From NCBI RefSeq assembly GCF_001038625.1, contig NZ_CP011803.1, positions 4,154,001-4,218,000 of the forward strand: a stretch of 64,000 nucleotides of DNA, in the 5' to 3' direction. Below, piece by piece: positions 38,276 to 48,700 of this stretch (positions are counted from its first letter, which is position 1; each line of letters begins with the position of its first letter). This DNA comes from Clostridium carboxidivorans P7 (GTDB taxonomy: Bacteria; Bacillota; Clostridia; Clostridiales; Clostridiaceae). The notes under the pieces are model-generated. The model was not told the origin of the DNA. It searched no databases and saw only the letters and a program-made list of their open reading frames with translations. Both the position numbers and the translations under genes were made by a program.

Positions 38276-39094
38276 TTAAATTGATTCTACAATACCTTTC
38301 ATAAGTTTTACAAACTTTTCTCTTGCAATTTCTGAGGTTTCCATTACTTCTTTATGATTCAATGGCTGTTTTAATATTCCTGCAGCCATATTGGTAATAC
38401 AAGAAACCCCTATGACTTTTATTCCACTATGATTAGCTATTATTACTTCAGGTACTGTAGACATTCCCACAGCATCTCCACCTAAAACTCGTATCATATT
38501 AATTTCAGCTGGTGTTTCATAAGTTGGTCCACTCATGCAAGCATATACACCTTCTTGAAGTGGTACATTAAGTTGTTCAGATATCTTCTTTACTTTTTCT
38601 CTTAATTCTTTATTATATGCTTCTGACATGTCAGGAAATCTAGTTCCAAAGCTATCCAAATTCTTTCCAATTAAAGGATTATTTCCTGATAGATTAATAT
38701 GATCCTTTATAAGCATTAAGTCTCCAGGCTTATAATTCACATTCACGGCTCCTGCAGCATTAGTAACTATTAATGTTTTAATTCCTAAAAGCTTCATAAC
38801 ACGAATGGGAAATGTAACCTCTTGCATTGCATATCCTTCATAGTAATGAAATCTTCCTTGCATTGCTATAACTGTCTTTCCTTTTAAATTTCCCACAACT
38901 AATCGACCAGCATGTCCTTGTACAGTTGAAATAGGAAAATTAGGAATTTCACTATAAGGATAATATTCTGCATTTTCTATTTCATCTGCTAAAGCACCAA
39001 GACCTGAACCTAAAATAAGCGCTATTTCTGGTTTATGTGTTGTTTTTTCCAGTATATACTTTGATGCTTCTTTTATGTTTTCTTCCAAAGTCAT
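38276..39094 (-). CDS. punA: Purine nucleoside phosphorylase (trimeric, inosine/guanosine type)
   Basis: Splits purine nucleosides with phosphate to base plus ribose-1-phosphate. The 272-residue protein shows GSGLGALADEIE (phosphate loop, about 29-40), TVQGHAGRLVVG, VTNAAGAVN and GPTYETPAEI..GGDAVGMSTVPE, all from the low-mass trimeric PNP family. GGAGG precedes the ATG. It is upstream of the nucleoside transporter genes and downstream of a LacI regulator with an operator-like site between, so import and phosphorolysis form one unit. Confidence 0.95.
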   Translation of the reverse strand: MTLEENIKEASKYILEKTTHKPEIALILGSGLGALADEIENAEYYPYSEIPNFPISTVQGHAGRLVVGNLKGKTVIAMQGRFHYYEGYAMQEVTFPIRVMKLLGIKTLIVTNAAGAVNVNYKPGDLMLIKDHINLSGNNPLIGKNLDSFGTRFPDMSEAYNKELREKVKKISEQLNVPLQEGVYACMSGPTYETPAEINMIRVLGGDAVGMSTVPEVIIANHSGIKVIGVSCITNMAAGILKQPLNHKEVMETSEIAREKFVKLMKGIVESI

Positions 39095-39201
39095 ATTGTA
39101 CTATACCTCCTAAACTCTATTTGATTTAAAAATTATTTTAAAAAAATTATATCTTTATCTATTATATTAAAAATATAAATTTTAAAATTTACACAACAAA
39201 G

Positions 39202-39215
39202 AGTAACCGCTTCCA
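39202..39215. promoter_or_regulatory. LacI-type operator candidate upstream of the PNP gene
   Basis: Minus strand TGGAAGCGGTTACT matches the LacI/CcpA-type consensus TGWNANCGNTNWCA except at positions 3 and 14. It lies about 110 bases before the PNP start, in the gap after the LacI gene. Confidence 0.5.
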
Positions 39216-39282
39216 CATAAAAATTCTCCAAAATTTATTATATCAAATTTTTTTAATTACTTGTAAGATACTTTTTAATAAT

Positions 39283-40305
39283 TTACTTTTTTACAAACCT
39301 TTCTGAACCTTTTAAGACTAACTTAGGTGCAATTGTAATCTTTTTCACTTTAAAATTCTCTATATTTTTTATATTCTCCATAAGAATTTTCATTGCTATA
39401 TTACCTAACTCCGTTGTAGGTCCATCAACAAAACTGATATCCATTCCCAAGGAATTTAAAATATCAATTCTATCAAATCCAATTAAAGCTATATCTTTTG
39501 GTATTTTTAGGCCTTCTTCAGTAAGTGCTTTTATACATCCAATAGTCATCTTGTTGCTGCTAGTAAACACTGCTGTTGGTCTATCTTCCATTAATAACAT
39601 TTTTTTTGTAAGTTCATAAGCTAATCTTTCCCCATAATCACCTTTAAATACATACCTTTCATTAAAAGGTATATTATTTAGAGCTAAAGCTTTTTTATAT
39701 CCTGTTAGCCTATTTTGTGCTGCATCAGAATTCATTCTTCCTGTAATTATTGCAATTTTTTTATGTCCAGCCTTTATTAAAGCTTCCGTAGATTCATATG
39801 CACCTTTAATATTATCCACAAATGCTCCACTAAAATCAGCATATTTTACATGTCCATCTGCTAACACTATAGGGATACCTAGCTGCTCAATAGTGATTAA
39901 ATATTCACTATTAAAATCATCCTCAACAGAAGTTGGTGCAATTATTATACCTTGTATTCTTTGTTCTTTAAGTACTTTTAATGCCCTTACTTCTTTCTCT
40001 ATATCATTATCAGTATTGCAGAGTATTATATTTTGATTATACTCAACTGCAACTTCACTAATACCTTTTATAACTTCACCATAAAACTGGTTATTTATTT
40101 CAGGTATCACTACCCCTATGGTATTAGTTTTATTCTTAGATAGACTCCTAGCTATTGCACTAGGAGTATAATTTAATTCCTTTATTGCACTTAAAACTTT
40201 TCTCTTAGTTTCTTCCTTAACATATCCTGAGTTATTTAAAACTCTTGATACTGTTGTTAGCGAAACACCTGACTTTTGCGCAATATCTTTTATTGTTGCT
40301 GGCAC
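39283..40305 (-). CDS. LacI-family transcriptional regulator
   Basis: A 340-residue repressor: LacI helix-turn-helix and hinge (TIKDIAQKSGVSLTTVSRVLN, residues 4-24, and PSAIARSLS) followed by a periplasmic-binding-protein-like sensor domain (TIGVVIPEINNQFYGEV onward). It is upstream of the PNP and nucleoside ABC genes and has operator-like sequences before itself and before PNP, so it is probably a local nucleoside or ribose regulator. It lacks clear CcpA-specific residues, although its site resembles a cre box. Confidence 0.9.
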   Translation of the reverse strand: MPATIKDIAQKSGVSLTTVSRVLNNSGYVKEETKRKVLSAIKELNYTPSAIARSLSKNKTNTIGVVIPEINNQFYGEVIKGISEVAVEYNQNIILCNTDNDIEKEVRALKVLKEQRIQGIIIAPTSVEDDFNSEYLITIEQLGIPIVLADGHVKYADFSGAFVDNIKGAYESTEALIKAGHKKIAIITGRMNSDAAQNRLTGYKKALALNNIPFNERYVFKGDYGERLAYELTKKMLLMEDRPTAVFTSSNKMTIGCIKALTEEGLKIPKDIALIGFDRIDILNSLGMDISFVDGPTTELGNIAMKILMENIKNIENFKVKKITIAPKLVLKGSERFVKK

Positions 40306-40398
40306 TTTAATTTCTCCTCATTTCTATAGGATAATTACAAATTTTCACAATTACCACGAAGTAATTAGTAAATTTAAGTTAAATACACAAATAAAATA

Positions 40399-40412
40399 TG
40401 TTACCGGTTTCA
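40399..40412. promoter_or_regulatory. LacI/CcpA-type operator upstream of the LacI gene
   Basis: TGAAACCGGTAACA on the minus strand fits TGWNANCGNTNWCA at every position. It is about 95 bases before the LacI start. It may be an autoregulatory site or a CcpA cre site; sequence alone does not decide. Confidence 0.55.
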
Positions 40413-40522
40413 TATATAATATACTACATTTTCCAATATACCTCAATGAAATTTTTAACATTGTCTTACTATTCTGTATATTGATTTTCGTAAAATAACT
40501 TAATTTCATTTTTTATAAAACA

Positions 40523-40592
40523 AAGGAACTGTCACACTAAGAATAAATCTCATACTATATTGTATGTAAATTTCCTAATGTAACAGCTCCTT
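40523..40592 (-). terminator. Long imperfect hairpin after the M16 protease gene
   Basis: AAGGAACTGTCACACTAAGAA pairs imperfectly with TTAGGAAATT..TGTAACAGCTCCTT across about 70 bases. It lies 23 bases after the M16 stop and is moderately T-rich behind. It may be a terminator or a small repetitive hairpin element. The rest of 40306-40614 is promoter-like DNA for the LacI gene. Confidence 0.5.
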
Positions 40593-40614
40593 CTAAATTA
40601 ACAGTATAAAATAC

Positions 40615-43542
40615 TTATTCAAACAAATTTACTAAATTATTAAATAGTGATTTATTCTGTTTTATTTTTTCTTCGTTACCTATAACACATACATAATTCT
40701 TTTTCATTGCACTGGATATCATTTCTCCAAATCCTTTTATATCATCTATTTTAACATTTAGTACTTCTTCTCTTTCCTTTTGTATATCTTCGTATTTAAT
40801 ATGTTTAATATAGTGTTCAGCTGCACGTTCTCCCTTCATAGAAGGAGTCAATGGAAAATCTAAATCTGATATTGTTCCTATAATATATTTTGTCATCTGC
40901 CTATCATCTGCATTAAATTCTTTGAAAAACTCTCCTGCATTATCATAAACATTAATAGTCTCTTCTAGGTTCGGATCCCTATAAGATGTAAAGAACATAT
41001 TACCATTTTTTTGGAATGATGCAAAGCTTCCATAAGCACCACCTTGAACACGTACTTTATTCCATAGATAATCATAATTTGCTATAGTTTTTAATACCAG
41101 TAAGCCTCCTGTATACGAATATCCAAGCTTTATAAAATTATAAGCCTTAGCTACGTACTGAACTTTTCCAGAAGTCATCAACCCTTCATTTTCAGGTCCA
41201 AATTCAAATTTGTATTCAACTTTTGTTATTCTATTGTCTCCAATTTCCTGACAAATTAAAGGAAGCTCCTTTGCGAAAGTTTCATAGTCTTTTTCATCTG
41301 AAGTAACATTAACTATTAAATTATTTTTATTAAAAATAGTTTCAGCAACTTCTTTTAAGCTATTACTGATTTCTTCAGCTTTTTCATCAAAATTTTTCTC
41401 CAAGTCAGCTATAAATTTATAAAATGATAGACCACTTATTATATCATCATATTTACCCATAGGTGAAAAATAGGAAAATAAATGACTTGCTGATACAATA
41501 TGACCTTTTTCAAACATTATCATCTCTAAACGTGATTTAGTTTCTTGGATTATCTCTTTGACACGTTTATAATCATCATACTTAGTATGGCCTATTATTT
41601 CTCCAAGCAAAGTTGCTAGTTTAGATATATTTCCTGTAAGCACCTTAGATTTTACAACAAACTTAGGATAAAATTTCTCCGAGTCTCCTTTTTCAGAATA
41701 AGTTTCTGCTGCATATCTTATACCACCAGTATAAATATTAATTTCTTTTACTAAATCTTCATACTGATATTTTTCAGTGTTTAATTTTCCTATTACAGTA
41801 CTTAGTATTGATATATAAGGCAGCATTTCTTCTTTAACACCTTCTGTGTCAAAATACATATTCATATATATTATGCCATTAGTAAACTCAGGATGATAAA
41901 GTACTTTAACTCCATTTTCTTCTTTTTCAACTAAACTAATTTTTTTAGCTTTCAAATCAATATCTTTTATTGAAAGAAGTGGTATTTTCTTTAAATTTTC
42001 TGGAGAATCTTGAGTTACCTGTCTTTTCTTTAATTCATTAGTATTATTAATAAGTTCTTCTATTTCTTTATCTGAAAGGCTTTCCTTATACTCCTTTAAC
42101 CTTTTTTTGATTGCTGCTTCCTTCTCTTCTTCTAATCCTTTAGCCGGTTTTACAATTAAAACAGAACCGTGATTATTTTTCAATATATACTTTTCTATAA
42201 TATCTTCAAAATATCTTGTTTGTAAGGATGTTTTTATTTTACTCAAAGTATCTTCGTATGCCAAGTGAATCCATGGTTTTTCATCATATAGCCAGCTATC
42301 CATAGCTTTCATACTGTATATAAGTCCTTTAGGATATCCTTGATAGTCAGCCTCTCTTAGTTGAAATTCTTTTATATTTATAGATGCTTCTATAAGCTTT
42401 TTATCTATTCCATCCTTTACAAGCTTAGATAAAGTATCTCTAACTATATTTATAAACTTTTCTTTTTGATCTTCATTAGAATTTTTAACAATTATACTAA
42501 ACATAGGTTGAAGAATACCACCTTCAAAAGAACCAAAAACATCTTTTCCTATTTTAGCATCAATCAATGCCTTTTTTAATGGTGCAGAAGGTGTTTCTAA
42601 AAGTAAATGTTCTAGTATATCAAAAGCAAGATATATTTCAGTATTTGTGGCATTTCCAACAGAAAAATTCATACTCAAAAATGTTTTATCTTCTTCTTTT
42701 TCAGTACTGGATATAGGATATTTTATAGTATTTTCATGAATTTTTTCAAAAGGCTTTTGAAATAATAACTCTGAATCTACATTTTCCTTTGTAAAATCCT
42801 TAAGATATTCTTCATTTAAAAACTTTAACTTTTCAATAATGTCCATGTCACCATATAAATAAATATAACTATTGGATGGATGATAATACTTCTTATGAAA
42901 AGCTAAAAATTGTTCCTGTGTTAAGTTAGGTATAAAATCTGGGTCTCCTCCTGATTCTACTCCGTACTGTGTGTCAGGAAATAGGTACTCAGAAATTTTT
43001 CTAAATAATATAGATTCAGGTGATGAAAATGCACCTTTCATTTCATTATATACAACACCCTTATATGAAATTTCTGAATCCTTGTTCTCTAGTTCATAAT
43101 GCCATCCTTCTTGCATCATAATTTCCTTATATTTATATATGTTAGGATAAAAAACTGCATCTAAATAAACATTCATTAAATTCAAAAAATCTTTATTGTT
43201 TCTACTAGCTACGGGATACATAGTTTTATCTGGAAATGTAAATGCATTTAAAAAGGTATTCATAGAACCTTTTATTAATTCTACAAAAGGCTCCTTTAAA
43301 GGAAACTTTCTTGAACCACACAATACAGAATGCTCTAGTATATGCGGAACTCCTGTGCTATCCTTTGGAGGAGTTCTAAAACTTATAGAAAAAACTTTGT
43401 TATCATCCTCATTTTTCAAGTAAAATAATCTAGCTCCACTTTTTTCATGCTCAAATAAAATTCCTGTAGAGTTAATTTCATTAATATCTTTCTTCTCTAC
43501 TAATTTAAACCCTTCATAAACTTTACCTATTTCTAATTCCAT
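40615..43542 (-). CDS. M16C-family zinc metalloprotease (insulinase / presequence-protease type)
   Basis: A 975-residue clam-shell peptidase made of four M16 repeats. The inverted zinc motif HxxEH is HILEH (H67, E70, H71), followed by CGSRKFPLKEPFVELIKGSMNTFLNAFTFPDKTMYPVAS, characteristic of the PreP/Cym1 subfamily, which degrades unstructured peptides. No signal peptide is seen, so it is cytosolic. GAAAGGAG precedes the ATG. It is a single gene, downstream of the patatin gene by 22 bases and possibly cotranscribed. Confidence 0.93.
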   Translation of the reverse strand: MELEIGKVYEGFKLVEKKDINEINSTGILFEHEKSGARLFYLKNEDDNKVFSISFRTPPKDSTGVPHILEHSVLCGSRKFPLKEPFVELIKGSMNTFLNAFTFPDKTMYPVASRNNKDFLNLMNVYLDAVFYPNIYKYKEIMMQEGWHYELENKDSEISYKGVVYNEMKGAFSSPESILFRKISEYLFPDTQYGVESGGDPDFIPNLTQEQFLAFHKKYYHPSNSYIYLYGDMDIIEKLKFLNEEYLKDFTKENVDSELLFQKPFEKIHENTIKYPISSTEKEEDKTFLSMNFSVGNATNTEIYLAFDILEHLLLETPSAPLKKALIDAKIGKDVFGSFEGGILQPMFSIIVKNSNEDQKEKFINIVRDTLSKLVKDGIDKKLIEASINIKEFQLREADYQGYPKGLIYSMKAMDSWLYDEKPWIHLAYEDTLSKIKTSLQTRYFEDIIEKYILKNNHGSVLIVKPAKGLEEEKEAAIKKRLKEYKESLSDKEIEELINNTNELKKRQVTQDSPENLKKIPLLSIKDIDLKAKKISLVEKEENGVKVLYHPEFTNGIIYMNMYFDTEGVKEEMLPYISILSTVIGKLNTEKYQYEDLVKEINIYTGGIRYAAETYSEKGDSEKFYPKFVVKSKVLTGNISKLATLLGEIIGHTKYDDYKRVKEIIQETKSRLEMIMFEKGHIVSASHLFSYFSPMGKYDDIISGLSFYKFIADLEKNFDEKAEEISNSLKEVAETIFNKNNLIVNVTSDEKDYETFAKELPLICQEIGDNRITKVEYKFEFGPENEGLMTSGKVQYVAKAYNFIKLGYSYTGGLLVLKTIANYDYLWNKVRVQGGAYGSFASFQKNGNMFFTSYRDPNLEETINVYDNAGEFFKEFNADDRQMTKYIIGTISDLDFPLTPSMKGERAAEHYIKHIKYEDIQKEREEVLNVKIDDIKGFGEMISSAMKKNYVCVIGNEEKIKQNKSLFNNLVNLFE

Positions 43543-43564
43543 ATTTTCTGTTCTCCTTTCAAGT

Positions 43565-44419
43565 TTACTTTATTTCAATCCATTTTTTTAATTTGTCATA
43601 GCTCCTTTTTCCTTCCTCATATCCTTGCTCATATAAGTAATTCAATTTATTCTTATCTCTCTCTACTCTTCTTACTTCTAATTTTTCAGTTGGTCTAATT
43701 ATAAAAACCTTTCCTTCCTTTTCAAGCTTCTCTATATATTTTATCGTTTCATTATATATTTTATAACGATTTATCAAGGCTTTTATCAATCCTGTGTACT
43801 TTGGATATGCAATTTTTAATAAGTGCTTAAATTTAAAAGGTTTTTTTTCATATCCTTTGTTTCTAGTTAAAATTATTACATTTTTAGAATTGCCATCCTG
43901 CATAGACTTTTTTATCGGTATTGGATCTGATATGCCTCCATCCAGTAATTGCAAATCCTCATAATTAACTATAGAATTTAGCAAAGGTAAGCTGCTGGAT
44001 GCTCTTATTACTTCTAGCACCTGATCTTTACACTGGTTTTTTTCAAAATACAAAGGTTTGCCTGAATTACAATCTGTAACACCTATAACAAATTTTTCTT
44101 TAGCATTATAAAAAGTATCAAAATCAAAGATTTCTAAATTATTAGGAATGTCTTTAAAGATAAAGTCCATACCAAATAATTCCTTTTTTAATAATAATCT
44201 TCTATAACTTAAGTATCTTTTATCATTAACATAGTTTATGTTTATTATTTTATTTCTTCCCTTTTGTTTAGAAATATATGAGGCTGCATTGCAAGCTCCC
44301 ATTGAAACCCCTATAACATATGGAAAATATAGATTTTTATCCATAAAAAAATCTAATATACCAGAGGTGTAAACTCCCCTCATTCCACCACCTTCAAGAA
44401 CTAAACCTAGGTTTTCCAC
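43565..44419 (-). CDS. Patatin-like phospholipase
   Basis: A 284-residue acyl hydrolase. The oxyanion motif EGGGMRGVY (9-17), nucleophile Ser39 in GVSMG and Asp160 in LDGGISDP form the patatin catalytic dyad. The tail (about 215-284) is basic and helical. Bacterial members hydrolyse membrane lipids or acyl esters; the substrate is unknown. It lacks a signal peptide. It lies between the second M20 gene, which has its own terminator, and the M16 protease gene. Confidence 0.92.
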   Translation of the reverse strand: MENLGLVLEGGGMRGVYTSGILDFFMDKNLYFPYVIGVSMGACNAASYISKQKGRNKIININYVNDKRYLSYRRLLLKKELFGMDFIFKDIPNNLEIFDFDTFYNAKEKFVIGVTDCNSGKPLYFEKNQCKDQVLEVIRASSSLPLLNSIVNYEDLQLLDGGISDPIPIKKSMQDGNSKNVIILTRNKGYEKKPFKFKHLLKIAYPKYTGLIKALINRYKIYNETIKYIEKLEKEGKVFIIRPTEKLEVRRVERDKNKLNYLYEQGYEEGKRSYDKLKKWIEIK

Positions 44420-44513
44420 GGCATTTCACATCCTTAATTTCACAATTAAAATTTATACTACTTAATGTAATTTATTATATCATATAATTTATACGTAGTT
44501 CACAATTATATCC

Positions 44514-44546
44514 AAAAAGCTGATTACATTAAGCAATCAGCTTTTT
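44514..44546 (-). terminator. Terminator of the second M20 gene
   Basis: AAAAAGCTGATT / AATCAGCTTTTT around a nine-base loop, 24 bases after the stop; symmetrical A/T flanks make it usable in both directions. Confidence 0.8.
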
Positions 44547-44569
44547 TAATAAAACATAGTTAATACTTT

Positions 44570-45679
44570 TTACAAGGATAATATAAATTTCACTATTGAA
44601 TATACTCCATAATATAAAGCCTTATCATCTGCATCAAAATTACTAGAATGTAATGCTTTATCTCCTTGTTTTCCATTACATATACCTAACCTAAAGTGTA
44701 TGGAAGGAACTTTCTCTGCAAAATATGAAAAATCTTCTGCTGCAAAACTTTTCTCAAGTGGAAGCACATTATCTTCCCCTAAAGTAATCTTGGCACTTTC
44801 TATGAATTTATCTGTAAAATCTTTATCGTTTATTAAAGGAGGATATCCATCTTGATATTTTATGGATACATTGCAATTATATTTTTCTCCGCAAAGCTTA
44901 GATAAATCCTGTATATCCTTCTTAATACTTTCTCTAATATTTTTGTTAAAGGTTCTTGCTGTACCTGATATTTCCGCATTATCAGCAATTACATTAGGTG
45001 CGTCACCTGCATTAATTGAAGCAAATGTAATTACAAATGGATCTAATGGGTTATTTTCTAAGCGCGTTTTAGTATTCATAGTTTGTATAAGGTCTAATGC
45101 TGGATATATTGGATTATTGCATAAATGAGGCATTGCAGCATGACCTCCTTTTCCATGAAAGGTTATGAAAAAGTCATCCACTGAAGCCATGGAAGGTCCC
45201 GATATAACCTCTATTTTTCCAACCTCCAAATTAGGCCATACATGAAGTCCTATTATGTATTTAACCTTTGGATTTTCAAGTACGCCTTCTTCAATCATAG
45301 GCGCTGCTCCTCCTGTTCCTTCTTCACCAGGTTGAAATATGAATTTCACACATTTATCATAGCCTAATTTCTTTAGAACTAAAGCACATCCTAAAACTAC
45401 AGCCATATGGTAATCATGACCACATGCATGTGATACCCCATTTACAGGAAGAGCATCCATATCAGCTCTTATAGCAATAGCTTCTTCACCTTCATTTAAG
45501 TTTCCCACTATTCCTGTATTAAATAAAACTTTTGTATCTATATCTAGCTTCTCCAAAAAATTCTTTACTATGTTACTAGTTTTATATTCCTCAAAGGATA
45601 ATTCAGCATTTGCATTAAGTTGTTTTCTTATGTCTATTATTTCCTTCATATTCTCTTCTACTAATTTTTTCAAATCCAT
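44570..45679 (-). CDS. M20-family amidohydrolase (second copy)
   Basis: A 369-residue metal-dependent deacylase with M20D motifs: SHACGHDYH, QPGEEGTGGAAPMI, GLHVWPNLEVG, GKGGHAAMPH and SFAAEDFSYF. It is only distantly similar to the copy at 1465-2649. I start at the ATG at 45679 because AAGGAG lies nine bases before it; an ATG 18 bases upstream overlaps that site. It is a single gene after pyc's terminator, so the physiological substrate cannot be inferred from context. Candidate reactions are removal of acetyl or other acyl groups from amino acids or peptides. Confidence 0.9.
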   Translation of the reverse strand: MDLKKLVEENMKEIIDIRKQLNANAELSFEEYKTSNIVKNFLEKLDIDTKVLFNTGIVGNLNEGEEAIAIRADMDALPVNGVSHACGHDYHMAVVLGCALVLKKLGYDKCVKFIFQPGEEGTGGAAPMIEEGVLENPKVKYIIGLHVWPNLEVGKIEVISGPSMASVDDFFITFHGKGGHAAMPHLCNNPIYPALDLIQTMNTKTRLENNPLDPFVITFASINAGDAPNVIADNAEISGTARTFNKNIRESIKKDIQDLSKLCGEKYNCNVSIKYQDGYPPLINDKDFTDKFIESAKITLGEDNVLPLEKSFAAEDFSYFAEKVPSIHFRLGICNGKQGDKALHSSNFDADDKALYYGVYSIVKFILSL

Positions 45680-45700
45680 AATATTCATCTCCTTCATATA

Positions 45701-45737
45701 AAAAATAACTCTGCCCTTTTAAGGCAGAGTTATTTTT
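45701..45737. terminator. Terminator of pyc
   Basis: AAAAATAACTCTGCC / GGCAGAGTTATTTTT, 15-base perfect arms with T run, directly after the pyc stop. Confidence 0.85.
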
Positions 45738-45740
45738 ACA

Positions 45741-48700
45741 CTATTTAAGCTTAATTAACAATTGTCCTGATTCAACCTGTTTGCCTTGGCTAACAAATAT
45801 AGTTTCAACTGTTCCTGAAGTTGCAGCTACAATATTAGTTTCCATCTTCATAGCTTCAATTACAACTAAACTTTCACCTTCTTTTACTGCATCTCCTTCT
45901 TTTACAAGTACTTTTACTATATTTCCTGGAATACTTGCTCCTATTTCTTTTTCATTATCAGGATCTGCCATAGCTATTGATTCACCAGCACTTTCAATTC
46001 TGCTGCTGCTAACCTTATCTTTAATTTTTACTTCTCTTCTATTTCCGTTTATTTCAAATACTACTATTCTATTTCCACGTGAATCAATTTTTCCTATTTC
46101 AAGAAGTTGAACAATTAATACTTTTCCTTCAGCTATTTCAACTTCACAAGTCTCTCCTTCTCTTAATCCATGGAAGAATATGTCACTTCCCATACGGCTT
46201 AAATCGCCATGTTCTTTTACATATTTTAAATAGCTTTCAAATACATCAGGATACATTGCATAACTTATTGTATCTCTGTCTGTTGGTTCCATCTTGAACT
46301 TTTCTTTTAAATGAACTTTTATTTTTGCAAAATCTTCTGGAGGCAACATTTCTCCTGGTCTGCATACTATAGGTTCTTCTCCTTTTAATACTACCTTTTG
46401 TAGATCTTTAGGGAACCCTCCCATAGGCTGACCCATCATTCCTTTAAAGAATGCTACTGAAGAATCAGGGAAAGTCATATTTTTTGCCTTATCTAATATA
46501 GTTTCAGGTGTTATATCATTTCTAACCATAAATATAGCTAAATCACCAACCATTTTAGATGATGGAGTAACCTTTACTATATCTCCTACCATGTGGTTTA
46601 CTTGTCTGTACATTTCTTTTACTTCCTCAAATCTATGACCAAGTCCAAAACTTTCAACTTGTGGTTTTAAGTTAGAATATTGACCTCCTGGTATTTCATA
46701 TTTGTATATTTCTGCTGTTCCAGTCTTTAAGCCTGATTCAAATTGTTGATATACAGGTCTTACTGCAGCCCAATAATCTGATAACTTTTGTAAGCCATCC
46801 AGATCTATACCTGTATCTCTTTCAGTATTCTTAAGTGCTGCTACTACTGAGTTTAATGCTGGCTGACTTGTAAGTCCTGACATACTATTAAGTGCAGTAT
46901 CTACGATATCAACTCCTGCATGTGCTGCCATAAGAACTGTTGCTACACCATTACCTGTAGTATCATGAGTATGAAGATGTATAGGTATAGATATCTCATC
47001 TTTTAACGCTCTTATAAGTTTAAGTGCTGCATATGGTTTTAAAAGCGCTGACATATCCTTTATTCCAAGAATATGAGCTCCTGTTTTCTCTATTTCTTTT
47101 GCCAAGTTAATATAGTATTGTAAAGTATATTTATCTCTATCTGTATCTAAAATATCTCCTGTATAGCACATACAAGCTTCTGCAACTTTTCCTTGCTTTA
47201 ATGTTTCATCTATAGCTACTTCCATTCCCTTTAGCCAGTTAAGAGAATCAAATATTCTAAATACATCTATACCTGATTGTGCTGATTGTTTTATAAATTC
47301 TCTTATAACATTGTCCGGGTAATTTTTATATCCTACAGCATTAGCACCTCTAATAAGCATTTGGAATAATACATTAGGCATTTTTTTTCTTAACTGCTCT
47401 AGTCTATCCCATGGTGATTCTTTTAAGAATCTGTAGGCAACATCAAATGTAGCCCCTCCCCACATTTCTACTGAAAACAGATCTTTTCCAATTACAGATT
47501 CAGCTTTTGCTATCTTCACCATATCTTTTGTTCTCATTCTTGTAGCCATAAGTGATTGATGAGCATCTCTCATTGTAGTATCTGTTAAAAGCAATTTATT
47601 TTGATTTTTAATCCAGTCAACTAATCCTTCTGCTCCTTTTTCATCTAATATTTGCTTTGTACCTACTAAAGGCTCTTCTATTTTAACTTTTGGAACTACA
47701 GGAACGTCAAACTCTGTTTTCTGACCACGAGTTTCATTGACAACCTTATCTCCAATAAATTTCAATATTCTCAATTCCTCATCTGGACTTGATGCTGATA
47801 TATCAAATAATTCTGGATGATTAGCTATAAAATTAGTATCACATTTTCCTTGTGCAAATTGTTCATGATTAAGAACATTTATTAAGAAATCTACATTAGT
47901 TTTTACTCCTGAAATAGTAGTTTCTTTTACTGCACGTATGGATTTTCTTATTGCATCTTTAAAAGTTCTTGACCATGATGTATTTTTAACCAAAAGGCTG
48001 TCGTAATAAGGACTGATAACAGCACCAGTGAATCCATTACCACCATCAAGTCTTATTCCAAAACCAGACCCTGTTCTATATACATCAATTTTTCCTGTAT
48101 CTGGCGCAAAATTGTTAGAAGGATCTTCTGTTGTTATTCTACATTGAATAGCACATCCTCTTGGTTTTATATCATCTTGAGAATCAATTCCTACTTCTTT
48201 ACTTCCTAATTCATAACCTTCTGCTATTAATATTTGACTTTGTACAATATCTATTCCTGTAACCATTTCAGTTACAGTATGCTCAACTTGTATTCTAGGA
48301 TTCATTTCTATAAAATAATGATTTCCATTCTTGTCTACTAAGAATTCTAATGTTCCTGCACTTCTATATCCTACAGACTTAGCAATTTTCAATGCATCTT
48401 GACATATAACATTTCTTTTTTCTTCTGAAAGTGCTATTGCTGGAGTAAATTCTATAACTTTTTGATGTCTTCTTTGTATGGAACAATCTCTTTCATATAA
48501 ATGTACTATATTACCATGCTTATCTCCAAGTACCTGTACTTCTATATGTTTTGGATTTTGAACATACTTTTCAATAAATATATCATCTATACCAAAGGCT
48601 TTTTTAGCTTCATTTTTACAACTCTTATACGATTCTATAAGATCTTTTTCATCCAGTACTATTCTCATACCTCTTCCGCCGCCGCCAGCAGCTGCTTTTA

